This document shows positions 54,818-64,000 of a stretch of DNA of 64,000 bases, in pieces. The first letter of the stretch is position 1; every line of letters starts with the position of its first letter. This DNA comes from Nocardia flavorosea (GTDB taxonomy: Bacteria; Actinomycetota; Actinomycetes; Mycobacteriales; Mycobacteriaceae), in NCBI RefSeq assembly GCF_015477805.1, contig NZ_JADLQL010000003.1, positions 310,001 through 374,000 of the forward strand, written 5' to 3'. The notes under the pieces were generated by a model that was not told the DNA's origin, made no database searches, and saw only the letters and a list, made by a program, of their open reading frames with translations. The position numbers were made by a program, and so were the translations under genes.

Positions 54818-55699
54818 ATGTTCGAACCTGTCCGTCCGGCGCCGACATTGTGCGGCCGGACGGTGGCGGCGGACCGTGCGCTGGTCATGGCCATTGTGAA
54901 TCGGACCCCGGATTCGTTCTACGACCGGGGCGCCACCTTCGGTGACAGTGCTGCGCTGGCAGCGGTGGACCGGGCCGTCGGCGAAGGGGCCGATCTCGTC
55001 GATATCGGCGGGGTGAAGGCAGGCCCCGGGGAGACGGTGGACGCCACGGAGGAAGCGCGGCGCGTGGTGCCGTTCGTCGCGGCGATCCGCGCGAAATATC
55101 CCGACCTGCTGATCAGTGTCGACACCTGGCGTGCGGAGGTCGCGCGGGCCGCGGTGGCCGAGGGCGCCGATCTGATCAACGACACCTGGGCCGGTGCCGA
55201 TCCGGAACTGGTGCCCGTGGCCGCGGCGACCGGAGCCGGGATCGTATGCAGCCATACCGGTGGTGCGGTACCGCGGACTCGCCCGCATCGGGTTCGTTAC
55301 CCCGATGTGGTGGCGGAAGTGACCGATGCCGTTGTGCGAGCCGCGGAGGCGGCGGTGGCGGCGGGTGTACGCAGGGACTCTGTGCTCATCGACCCCACCC
55401 ACGATTTCGGCAAGAACACCTATCACGGGCTCGAACTGTTGCGCGCAGCGGACGTTCTTGTAAAAACCGGGTGGCCCGTCTTGATGGCGCTGAGCAACAA
55501 GGATTTCATCGGAGAGACATTAGGTGTCGGACTTTCCGAACGGCTGGAGGGCACATTGGCGGCAACTGCTTGGGCAGCCGCGGCCGGTGCTCGCGTTTTC
55601 CGGGTGCACGAGGTCGCAGCGACCCGGCATGTGGTCGACATGATTGCCGCGATCCAGGGTATCCGGCCCCCGGTACGAACTCTGCGAGGTCTCGTATGA
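54818..55699 (+). CDS. folP2: FolP2-like dihydropteroate-synthase homologue
   Basis: 293 residues of the DHPS TIM barrel: MAIVNRTPDSFYDRG, DLVDIGGVKAGPG, ISVDTWRAEVA, DLINDTW, DPTHDFGKN and ALSNKDFIGETL. The first motif and GVKAGPG differ from catalytic FolP1 (NVTPDSFSDGG and GGESTRPG). In mycobacteria FolP2 (Rv1207) is reported not to act as a normal DHPS. It overlaps gpgS by 4 bp (ATGA), as in M. tuberculosis, hinting at a link with methylglucose lipopolysaccharide synthesis. Confidence 0.88.
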   Translation: MFEPVRPAPTLCGRTVAADRALVMAIVNRTPDSFYDRGATFGDSAALAAVDRAVGEGADLVDIGGVKAGPGETVDATEEARRVVPFVAAIRAKYPDLLISVDTWRAEVARAAVAEGADLINDTWAGADPELVPVAAATGAGIVCSHTGGAVPRTRPHRVRYPDVVAEVTDAVVRAAEAAVAAGVRRDSVLIDPTHDFGKNTYHGLELLRAADVLVKTGWPVLMALSNKDFIGETLGVGLSERLEGTLAATAWAAAAGARVFRVHEVAATRHVVDMIAAIQGIRPPVRTLRGLV

Positions 55700-56634
55700 A
55701 ACTCTCACACCACGAGCCCGGCTGGGCCACGACGAATACCTGGGATACACCCGAATGGGCGGTGGCCGATCTGGTCGCCGCGAAGGCCGGACGCACCGTC
55801 TCGGTGGTGCTGCCGGCGTTGAACGAGCAGGACACGGTCGCCGATGTGGTGGCCAGTATCCGGCCGCTGCTGGGCAGTCTGGTGGACGAGCTGGTGGTCC
55901 TCGACTCGGGTTCGACGGATGCGACCGCCGAACGTGCCCGCGCGGCCGGCGCCGAGGTAGTCACCCGGGAGCAGGCGGTGCCCGAGCTCGAACCCGTACC
56001 GGGGAAAGGGGAGGTGCTGTGGCGTTCGCTGGCGGTGACCAGCGGTGATCTGGTGGCCTTCGTCGACTCCGATCTGATCGACCCGGATCCGGCCTTCGTG
56101 CCGAAACTGCTCGGACCCCTGCTGACCACCCCGGACCTGCATCTGGTGAAGGCCTACTACCGGCGCCCGCTGCGGCACGGCGGTGAGGTCGACGCGCACG
56201 GCGGCGGGCGGGTCACCGAACTCGTGGCCCGGCCGCTGCTCGCCGCGTTGCGGCCCGGCCTGACACCGGTACTGCAACCGCTGGGCGGGGAATACGCGGG
56301 GACCCGGGAGCTGCTCACCGCGGTCCCGTTCGCGCCCGGGTACGGAGTCGAGATCGGGCTGCTGCTCGACACCTTCGACCGGTTGGGGTTGGCGGCCATC
56401 GGTCAGGTCAATCTGGGGGTCCGAACGCACCGCAACCGCCCGCTGGCCGATCTCGGGGTGATGAGCCGGCAGATTCTGGGCACCGTACTGGCCCGCAGCG
56501 GGGTGCCGGATTCGGGTGCGGCGCTCACTCAGTTCCCGCTGGTCGGCAACGAGTTCACCCCGCACAGCACCGCCGTGGATCTGGTCGACCGGCCGCCCAT
56601 GAACACGATCCGCCCAGACGTGGCGGCTGCCTGA
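55696..56634 (+). CDS. gpgS: GpgS, glucosyl-3-phosphoglycerate synthase
   Basis: 312 residues of the GT-A fold (family GT81). VVLPALNEQDT starts the nucleotide domain, VLDSGSTDAT follows, and VDSDLIDPD contains the metal-binding DxD motif. QPLGGEYAGTREL and GYGVEIGLLLD are acceptor-loop motifs. It transfers glucose from UDP-glucose to 3-phosphoglycerate, the first step of methylglucose lipopolysaccharide. ATG 55696 overlaps the folP2-like stop. The last codons lie in a tandem repeat. Confidence 0.94.
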   Translation: MKLSHHEPGWATTNTWDTPEWAVADLVAAKAGRTVSVVLPALNEQDTVADVVASIRPLLGSLVDELVVLDSGSTDATAERARAAGAEVVTREQAVPELEPVPGKGEVLWRSLAVTSGDLVAFVDSDLIDPDPAFVPKLLGPLLTTPDLHLVKAYYRRPLRHGGEVDAHGGGRVTELVARPLLAALRPGLTPVLQPLGGEYAGTRELLTAVPFAPGYGVEIGLLLDTFDRLGLAAIGQVNLGVRTHRNRPLADLGVMSRQILGTVLARSGVPDSGAALTQFPLVGNEFTPHSTAVDLVDRPPMNTIRPDVAAA

Positions 56635-56690
56635 GCCCGATCTCTGGACGCGGCGGTTGCCTGGGCTCGGTTTCTGGACGTGGCGGTTGC
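56617..56690 (+). repeat. 30-bp tandem repeat at the gpgS 3' end
   Basis: Units 56617-56646 and 56647-56676 are 30 bp each and a partial third reaches 56690. Each begins GACG(T/C)GGCGG(C/T)TGC. The first unit contains the last codons and stop of gpgS. Confidence 0.8.
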
Positions 56691-56867
56691 GGCGATCCGG
56701 ACCGGGTTGCGTCGTCGGTGGACTGGGATCTTCCGGCCCTGGGGCCGGCGAACGGTTGGTCTGGTCGGGACGGCGAAGGGAACGACCGGTAAACGGCCCC
56801 CGGGTTGACCGAATTGCCGCCGCGGCCGCGGGTCGTCGCCGGGCCGCCGGCACACTATAGGTGCTGC

Positions 56868-57479
56868 CTACGATCGTCGATCGTCGGTGGGCTTCTCTGA
56901 CTTCCGCGCCGGGTTGTCCGGTTCAGGCTGCGTCGGGTCCTGGTCCGGTTCGTGTTCGTCCGGCGCTGCGGTAGTCGATTGCTCGGCCTGCTCGCCGGTG
57001 GACTCCAACGGGCTGCCGACGGCGGTTTCCCCGGTGGTCGCGGTGGTGCTCTCGGCCTCCGTCTCGCTGTGGATCGTGGACTCGCCGCCGGTTGCGGCTT
57101 CCGGGGTTCCGGCGCCGGAGCTCGCGGCGGTCGACGCGGATTCGGGACTGGACCCGGAGCCGGTTGTGGGCGTGCTTCCGGTCGTGGGATCGGCTGCGGG
57201 CGGGGGCGTGGTCTCGGGCGCGGTGCCGGACTCCGCTGGGGTGCGGGGTCGTTCGGTGGTGGCCGGCTCCGATCCGGGGGCAGTGGCCGTATGGTCGCCG
57301 GATTCCGCGGAGTCTGCGGATTCTTCCGGCTCGTCGCGTTCGTGTTCGAGGCGGGCCTGGAGTTCGGCGACAGTGACGTATTCGGTGTCCGCCGAGCCGG
57401 GATTGCGCAACCACAGGATCACAGTGACCAGCAGTCCGGCCACGACCAGAATCACCGCCACGATGACCAACGCGTCCAC
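56868..57479 (-). CDS. Single-pass membrane protein with long disordered tail
   Basis: 203 residues from GTG 57479 with GGAGG 5 nt upstream; GTG 57491 is in frame. Residues 1-24 form one hydrophobic helix (VIVAVILVVAGLLVTVILW). A short YVTVAELQARLEHER helix follows. The remaining 150 residues are Ser/Thr/Glu/Pro/Gly with no order (TTGSTPTTGSGSS; ESTTATTGETAV). I do not recognise the family. It could be a cell-wall-spanning or phosphorylated anchor. Confidence 0.7.
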   Translation of the reverse strand: MDALVIVAVILVVAGLLVTVILWLRNPGSADTEYVTVAELQARLEHERDEPEESADSAESGDHTATAPGSEPATTERPRTPAESGTAPETTPPPAADPTTGSTPTTGSGSSPESASTAASSGAGTPEAATGGESTIHSETEAESTTATTGETAVGSPLESTGEQAEQSTTAAPDEHEPDQDPTQPEPDNPARKSEKPTDDRRS

Positions 57480-57491
57480 CTGCGCCTCCAC

Positions 57492-57892
57492 GAATTACCT
57501 TGTCGGAGCCGGACACGCCGGAGGCACTATGCGCACCTATCGGTGCTGTTTCACGGTTACCGGGCTTTTCCCCGAATTCGGCGAAATGCAGGCGGCAGAC
57601 CGTATGACCCCAGCGTCAGCGCCAGCGTAGCAATATCGTTGACAAGCCAATATTCGTTGTCGCTATCGACGATTCCGGGCGTGTCGGGAATTGTCGTGCG
57701 GATACGAATTCACTGCCTCCGAAAGACGCGGGCGGGTGCCTGCGTCGAGGAATACCGGGCCCGTAGTGCCGTCGCCATCAGCCCGTAGCGCCGCCGCTAT
57801 CGGGTCTGGGGGTGCCGCCGCTGCCGGGTCCCTGGGTGCCGGGTTCGGCGGGTGGTGGTGCCGGGGTCAGGGGTGGCCGCGGTGGCCGGTGG
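57492..57892. other. Gap without a recognised gene
   Basis: In 401 bp no gene is seen. GACAA (57641-57645) and TTGTC (57657-57661) form an inverted repeat in an AT-richer patch, which probably marks the control region of the gene at 57479. Confidence 0.4.
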
Positions 57893-58753
57893 TCAGCGGC
57901 GCTGGCGCACCGGCCGCAGCCGTGAATCGACCGGGTCGTGCAGGTAGACCGGTGTCAGCAGGTCCGCGTCCACCGGCTCTCCGGTCCCGCGTTCGTACCG
58001 GACCCCGATCAGCACCGAGAACCGGCGATTGGCCGCCCGTTCGTGCAGGGTGGCCAGCCGGGTGGCCAGCAGCCGGACCGCGCCGAGCGAACCGGGCGGG
58101 TGCAGACCGTCGATCACCAGCACCGTGCCCCGGCCGTCCGGCCGCGGTAGCCGGGCCAGATAGGCGATATCGTGCGGGTCCGGACTGGCGGGCCGGTAGA
58201 TACGGCGGGCGGCTCGATCTTCGATACCGCGCCGTCCGTCGCCGGGCCGGGCGACCGCTCGCCGCAGCCGCGGATCGCCGGCGATGAGCTGGCGCAGGCT
58301 CGGCGAGAGTTCCGGGCCGCCGAGCACGATGAGACCGTCCCGCAGGAGGTCCACCGGCCGTCCGGGTGCGAACGGTTCGATTGTCACCCCGAAACCCAGC
58401 TCCTCGAGCTGTTCGGCGAGCCGCGCAGCGGCTGCCGGGTCCGGTGCGCCGATCAACCGGCCGGCACGCGTATCGGGGACCAGCAGGGTGAGCGGGCCGT
58501 GGCCGAAGAACAATCCTTCCGGCGCCGGGCCCTGGGTACTCACCTGATGGATCCGGGCGCGGGAAAGTCCCGCCGCGGCCCCTATTCTGGCGAAAGTCCA
58601 CCCTTCGGCGTGCAACTCCCGGATTACCGCACGTCGAATTCGAGTGAGCTCGTTGATGGTTTGCTGAGCCGCTGCGACACCCTCCGTTGCGGCCTTGAGT
58701 CGCTCGACTTTGTCCTCGATCGCGAATATTCGCGCCACGTCATCGGCCGACAT
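57893..58753 (-). CDS. HTH protein with C-terminal domain of unknown role
   Basis: 286 residues. Residues 1-75 are a helical head ending in an HTH of sigma-region-4 type: GWTFARIGAAAGLSRARIHQV. The rest is alpha/beta (LTLLVPDTRAGRLIG; LIVLGGPELSP; FSVLIGVRYE), ending in HDPVDSRLRPVRQRR. I do not know the family. ATG 58753 follows a leaderless-type -10 box. Confidence 0.72.
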   Translation of the reverse strand: MSADDVARIFAIEDKVERLKAATEGVAAAQQTINELTRIRRAVIRELHAEGWTFARIGAAAGLSRARIHQVSTQGPAPEGLFFGHGPLTLLVPDTRAGRLIGAPDPAAAARLAEQLEELGFGVTIEPFAPGRPVDLLRDGLIVLGGPELSPSLRQLIAGDPRLRRAVARPGDGRRGIEDRAARRIYRPASPDPHDIAYLARLPRPDGRGTVLVIDGLHPPGSLGAVRLLATRLATLHERAANRRFSVLIGVRYERGTGEPVDADLLTPVYLHDPVDSRLRPVRQRR

Positions 58754-58759
58754 GTGCGA

Positions 58760-58765
58760 AGTGTA
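58760..58765 (-). promoter_or_regulatory. -10 box, candidate leaderless start
   Basis: TACACT on the minus strand lies 6 nt before ATG 58753. Confidence 0.4.
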
Positions 58766-58804
58766 GACATCAGGCCCCTGAACGGCGTCTAGAGCAGTTG
58801 ACGA

Positions 58805-59221
58805 TCAGGTGGCGTCGGTGTCGATCGGCGGCCGCTCATTATGTTCGAGTGGTTTATTCTGTTGCGCTCGCGGGTAATCTGGCATCCCGCTGGCGCCGCC
58901 GAGGATATCCCTGCTGTCCGGCAAGGAACCGTCGAGGTTCTTGAAGAGGGAATCGTCGCCGTTCAGAAGATGTTTGGTCACCACCGACCGCGGAGACATC
59001 CCACGTAATTCCTGGAGATCGGCGATCGGTTTTCGCAGCTCGTCGAATTCCGGCCCGAGTTCGGAGCGCAATTGCGACGTCGCGCCGGTCGCGTAATCGC
59101 GGACCTGGCGCAGAGTGCGCGCAGTCCACCGCGCGGCGCCGGGTAACCGTTCCGGGCCGAGGATTACGAGGGCGGCGACGAGCAGGACGAGCATCTCGCC
59201 CCACCCGATACTGCTGAACAC
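58805..59221 (-). CDS. tatB: TatB, twin-arginine translocase subunit
   Basis: 138 residues. The N-terminal helix is typical of Tat[25 protein letters not shown], then an amphipathic helix [15 protein letters not shown]. The tail is charged. It works with TatA/TatC to export folded proteins such as the DUF1906 protein at 29195. It is next to htrA, as in the sigE regulon of mycobacteria. GTG 59221 follows TAATCT by 6 nt. Confidence 0.92.
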   Translation of the reverse strand: MFSSIGWGEMLVLLVAALVILGPERLPGAARWTARTLRQVRDYATGATSQLRSELGPEFDELRKPIADLQELRGMSPRSVVTKHLLNGDDSLFKNLDGSLPDSRDILGGASGMPDYPRAQQNKPLEHNERPPIDTDAT

Positions 59222-59227
59222 CTCACC

Positions 59228-59233
59228 AGATTA
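59228..59233 (-). promoter_or_regulatory. -10 box, candidate leaderless start for tatB
   Basis: TAATCT on the minus strand lies 6 nt before GTG 59221. Confidence 0.4.
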
Positions 59234-59254
59234 CCCGGCGCCGCGGGTGGTGGA

Positions 59255-61193
<1,939 letters not shown>

Positions 61194-61258
61194 TCGCTGT
61201 CCATCCTTCCCAACCGACATCGCTGACCGCCGGGACCCGGCGTCACGGTCGCCGGACC

Positions 61259-61394
61259 CGAAGCTCGCCTCGGTATCCCATCCGAGACTCGCCCCGCTTC
61301 CTTACACGAGGCTCGCCTCGGTGTCTTAAGCGAGGCTCGCCTCGGTGTCTTAAGCGAGGCTCGCCTCGGTGCCTTAAGCGAGGCTCGCCTCGGC
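61259..61394 (-). repeat. 24-bp tandem repeat across the sigE 3' end
   Basis: Units start at 61259, 61283, 61307, 61331, 61355 and a partial one at 61379. Copies at 61307, 61331 and 61355 are nearly identical; the two on the left are diverged. Read on the minus strand each good unit has GAGGCGAGCCTCGC then TTAAG, that is the last sigE codons (EASLA) and its stop. CGAGGC/GCCTCG arms make a hairpin in every unit. Confidence 0.85.
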
Positions 61395-62252
61395 GGCGAA
61401 ACGTTCCTGCACTCCATTATGCGCAAGATACTCGCGCAGTGCCTGCCGGCCGCGATGGATACGGCTGCGAACAGTACCCAGCTTCACTCCGAGCGTCGCG
61501 CCGATCTCCTCGTAGGAGAGACCTTCGATATCGCAGAGCACGACCGCGGCCCGGAATTCCGGGGCCAGCGAATCCAGCGCCGACTGCAGATCGGGATCGA
61601 GCCGGGCGTCGTGGAATACCTGCTCGGGGCCAGGGCCCTCGGCGGGCACCCGGTCGTAGTCCTCGGGTAGCGCCTCCATCCGGATCCGGCTGCGGCGGCG
61701 GACCATGTCCAGGAAGAGGTTGGTGGTGATGCGGTGCAGCCAGCCTTCGAACGTGCCGGGCTGATAACTGGACAGTGAACGGAAGACCCGGATGAACGTC
61801 TCCTGGGTGAGATCCTCGGCGTCCTGCGCGTCGCCGGAGAGGCGGTAGGCCAGCCGGTACACCCGATCGGCGTGTTCCCGGACCAGTTCGTCCCAGGTGG
61901 GCATGACCGCGCGGTCGCCGGTGGCGTCGAAGGCGGCGGTGCCGGTGAGGGGAAGTTCGTCGAGTTCCCCGGCCTCCGCGGATGCGGCGTCGTAGTCCTC
62001 GGCTCTGTCGTCGATAGTGGACATATCGGGCACCTCCATCAGGGCGTCCGGCGAAGCGGGATGGTTTGTCACCAGGTCTCGGTGTGCGGCTACCTCGCGA
62101 CCGGGCCCGGGAAACGGGGTCGGGCCGAATTCTTCCCGGCCGGGCAGGGTGTATCCGGCTTCGACTGCCGGAAGTCCGGCCGGGGACAGCTCGGGCAAGG
62201 TGGCGGACTCGCGTGCCGCATCGACCATGTGGATGGTGACAACCTCCTTCAT
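61374..62252 (-). CDS. sigE: SigE, ECF sigma factor
   Basis: 292 residues in the longest form. Sigma region 2 runs from [20 protein letters not shown] to [17 protein letters not shown], and region 4 has [24 protein letters not shown]. Three starts are in frame: ATG 62252, ATG 62228 after an AAGGAGG (14 nt), and ATG 62024 after GGAGGT at 7 nt, which would give 216 residues starting at STIDDR. M. tuberculosis SigE is also made from more than one start. It leads the sigE-rseA-htrA-tatB run for envelope stress. Confidence 0.93.
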   Translation of the reverse strand: MKEVVTIHMVDAARESATLPELSPAGLPAVEAGYTLPGREEFGPTPFPGPGREVAAHRDLVTNHPASPDALMEVPDMSTIDDRAEDYDAASAEAGELDELPLTGTAAFDATGDRAVMPTWDELVREHADRVYRLAYRLSGDAQDAEDLTQETFIRVFRSLSSYQPGTFEGWLHRITTNLFLDMVRRRSRIRMEALPEDYDRVPAEGPGPEQVFHDARLDPDLQSALDSLAPEFRAAVVLCDIEGLSYEEIGATLGVKLGTVRSRIHRGRQALREYLAHNGVQERFAAEASLA

Positions 62253-62312
62253 CGGGACCGAGGCGTAGGCTCGAAGCAGTGGCCCGGTTCACGGGCCACC
62301 TTTACCGGTTAC

Positions 62313-62340
62313 AACGGCCGGGTTGTGCTCCGTTGTTCCC
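62313..62340 (-). promoter_or_regulatory. Candidate ECF-type autoregulatory promoter of sigE
   Basis: On the minus strand GGGAAC (62335-62340) is followed after 18 nt by CGTT, close to the SigE-type consensus GGAAC-N16/17-CGTT. It is about 60 nt before the first sigE start. The spacer is one nt longer than usual. Confidence 0.35.
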
Positions 62341-62463
62341 GGCCGAGGCGTTCGATCGGCTGGTCTTGCGTGGGCCCTACTCTTCACTGTCCCCGTGTGG
62401 GCTGGGTGTGGGTAGCCTGAGGGACACCTGAGAATGTTGCGACCAGCTTCGCCGCGTTTGGCA

Positions 62464-62469
62464 TAGCCT
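62464..62469 (+). promoter_or_regulatory. -10 box, candidate leaderless start
   Basis: TAGCCT lies 7 nt before the methyltransferase GTG at 62477; no ribosome site is seen. Confidence 0.45.
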
Positions 62470-62476
62470 CGAGTGC

Positions 62477-63109
62477 GTGGCATCGAACCTGGAGCGAAAT
62501 CTCGCCTACGTCGAAGAATCCGTCGTGGAGGACGAGGTACTGATCAACGCCCGCGAGCGGGCCACCGAACTCGGTGCGGCCCCGGTGCCGCCGTCGGTCG
62601 GCGCACTGCTCAGCATGTACGCGCAGTTGCTGGACGCGCGGGCGGTGGTCGAGGTGGGAACCGGTGCCGGGGTCAGCGGGCTATGGCTGCTCGACGGTAT
62701 GCGCGAGGACGGCACCCTGACCACCATCGACCCCGAGCCCGAACATCAGCGAGCCGCGAAAGAATCGTTCCGGGCGGCTGAGATTCCCCTGGCGCGGACC
62801 CGCCTGATCAACGGCCGCGCACTGGATGTGCTGCCCCGGCTCGCCGACGGCGCCTACGACCTGGTCTTCGTGGACGGCGCACCCATCGAGCATCCGCAGT
62901 ACATCGCGGAGGCGGTGCGGCTGTTGCGGCCCGGGGGCGCGGTACTGCTGCACAATGCGCTGCTCGGCGGGCGGGTCCCGGACCCGGCCCACCGGGATGC
63001 CGCCACGCAGGCGGTACGTTCGGCGACCCGGTTCATCGCCGAGGATCCGGGATTGACCAGTGTGCTCATTCCCCTCGGCGACGGATTGCTCTGCGCATCG
63101 AAAGGGTAG
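62477..63109 (+). CDS. O-methyltransferase (Rv1220c-like)
   Basis: 210 residues of the class I SAM-dependent type (family 3 O-methyltransferases). [16 protein letters not shown] is the SAM loop, [10 protein letters not shown] the acidic strand, and DLVFVDGAP and [17 protein letters not shown] follow. It is divergent from sigE, as Rv1220c is in M. tuberculosis. The acceptor is unknown. Confidence 0.88.
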   Translation: MASNLERNLAYVEESVVEDEVLINARERATELGAAPVPPSVGALLSMYAQLLDARAVVEVGTGAGVSGLWLLDGMREDGTLTTIDPEPEHQRAAKESFRAAEIPLARTRLINGRALDVLPRLADGAYDLVFVDGAPIEHPQYIAEAVRLLRPGGAVLLHNALLGGRVPDPAHRDAATQAVRSATRFIAEDPGLTSVLIPLGDGLLCASKG

Positions 63110-63757
63110 CTGCGCCGCCCTGGAACGATCACGGCGCGCCCGCCGCGCTCCAGGAAGGCGTCCTGGCCGCCGGACCGGCCGTGCCGCGGGATTCCCTCAT
63201 GGCTGGTCCGTCGGCTCCCCCCCGGCCCCACCGCGCCGGTCGGTCACTCGCGGGCCGGTATCGCACGCTTCCGGCGGCGGAAAACAGCCGCGGCAGAGGA
63301 CACGGACTTCTGGGATGAGTTGAGCCGATGAACACCACTCGGAGCGATGTCGGCCACCGGTGCGCGGCGATACCGATTGCCGCCACTGGTCGGGTGTCGT
63401 AGCGCGCAGGACATCGGCGAGATCGGTAGACGGCAAGTCATCGGTCAGTGGCCGTGGCCGGTACCCGGGTATCGCCGGTCGACCGGGCCGCGCGAATCAC
63501 CCCGGCCGGCGGTGGGGCGTTCCCTGGTGCCGGGGCGTAGCTGTTCTCGAACTCGCCCCTCGGCGCGAGGTTTCGGGCGATTGACAGGGCGGCGTCTGCG
63601 GCGGCCGCCTGCCAGTTCTTTCACGGCCGGGCGTGTGCGCCGTTTCACGCAGGTGGACGGACATTTCGAGGTTGCGGTGGTGGGGCCTCGCGGCGCTCTC
63701 GTTCACGTGTGGATTCTTCTTGACGGAATTTCTACGGTCGTACCTCTTGCGCCTTGA
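63110..63757. other. Gap without a recognised gene
   Basis: In 648 bp I find no credible gene; the open frames have no start signals and unusual Arg-rich composition. The last 30 bases lead into the operator of the TetR gene. Confidence 0.45.
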
Positions 63758-63773
63758 CTGAACAACTGTTTAG
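63758..63773. promoter_or_regulatory. Candidate TetR operator
   Basis: CTGAACAACTGTTTAG is a 16-bp palindrome with one mismatched pair, 10 bp before the TetR ATG. TTGACT at 63754 may be a -35 that it overlaps. A second repeat, TTGAACATGCGTTCAA (63778-63793), spans the start codon. Confidence 0.55.
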
Positions 63774-63783
63774 CGTATTGAAC

Positions 63784-64000
63784 ATGCGTTCAAGCGATGA
63801 TTTGACCACCCGGGCACGTATCCGTGATGCGGCCGTCGCGCTGTTCGGCGAACAGGGCTTCGGTGTCGGAGTGCGGGCCATCGCAAAGGCCGCAGGAGTA
63901 TCGCCCGGGCTGGTCAACCACCATTTCGGGTCCAAGGACGGGTTGCGTCGCGAATGCGACGACTACATACGGGGAGTGATCCGTGACGCGAAGATGAGCT
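63784..64000 (+). CDS. TetR-family regulator (partial, cut by window edge)
   Basis: 72 codons are visible. The HTH reads VRAIAKAAGVSPGLVNHHFGSKDGL (about 32-55), typical for the family. The rest lies outside. The palindromes just upstream suggest autoregulation. Confidence 0.8.
   Translation, partial: MRSSDDLTTRARIRDAAVALFGEQGFGVGVRAIAKAAGVSPGLVNHHFGSKDGLRRECDDYIRGVIRDAKMS

Noticed and set aside
56887-57630. A 247-codon plus-strand frame
   Set aside because: It mirrors the Ser/Thr-rich tail of the minus-strand membrane protein, which has a proper anchor helix and ribosome site.
61259-61394. CRISPR-like array
   Set aside because: Units are contiguous 24-bp tandem repeats with no spacers and no cas genes.

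Overview
The window is chromosomal DNA of a high-GC mycolic-acid actinobacterium, most likely Nocardia or a close relative. This rests on mycothiol (mshB), F420 (fbiC and F420-type oxidoreductases), polar PIM synthesis (pimE, lpqW), sigE-rseA-htrA-tatB, and a gene order that from memory tracks Mycobacterium tuberculosis Rv1157c-Rv1224 but lacks its PE/PPE genes. No rRNA, tRNA, CRISPR array or insertion sequence was recognised.

Region 1 (1-14562, minus strand) is the accessory and most unusual part. It is a type-VII-secretion-style operon: a WXG100-headed protein, a YbaB/EbfC-like protein, and one gigantic gene that starts at 12390 and is still open at base 1 (at least 4130 codons). That protein has a CpnT-like N-terminus, a Pro/Ala linker, a coiled coil, a SecA-like motor core, an HExxH zincin-like module, four LuxR-type helix-turn-helix repeats, a sugar-transferase core and a GHKL ATPase module. 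A recurring VAIDL linker motif punctuates the C-terminal modules. I know of no described family with this layout.

Region 2 (14600-29900) is mixed: a lysoplasmalogenase remnant, a duplicated membrane protein, a TetR/luciferase-like pair with twin operators, a frameshifted gene, nitronate monooxygenase, an AAA+/VWA pair (Rv0958/Rv0959-like), F420-type PPOX protein, TerD, a MarR/MFS efflux pair, a two-repeat protein and a Tat-exported DUF1906 protein.

Region 3 (29900-56700) is the conserved core: mshB-lpqW-typA, a small Cys-rich basic protein, a pterin dehydratase, pimE, an Rv1157c-like secreted protein, an ILSIGS-repeat protein, two PH-domain membrane proteins, fbiC, fdxC, dapC, pruA-putB, an MpaB/TetR pair, fadD36, a PPOX protein, dapD/dapE, a LOG-family protein, folP2-like and gpgS. 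These genes serve lysine/meso-DAP, proline, F420, mycothiol and envelope-glycan metabolism.

Region 4 (56700-64000) is the envelope-stress cluster, read leftward as sigE-rseA-htrA-tatB, with an HTH protein and a disordered membrane protein beyond it, an O-methyltransferase divergent from sigE, and a TetR gene cut by the right edge. Two tandem repeats reiterate the ends of genes (gpgS and sigE). At least fourteen starts carry a TANNNT box 6-8 nt upstream with no ribosome-binding site, which suggests leaderless transcripts.
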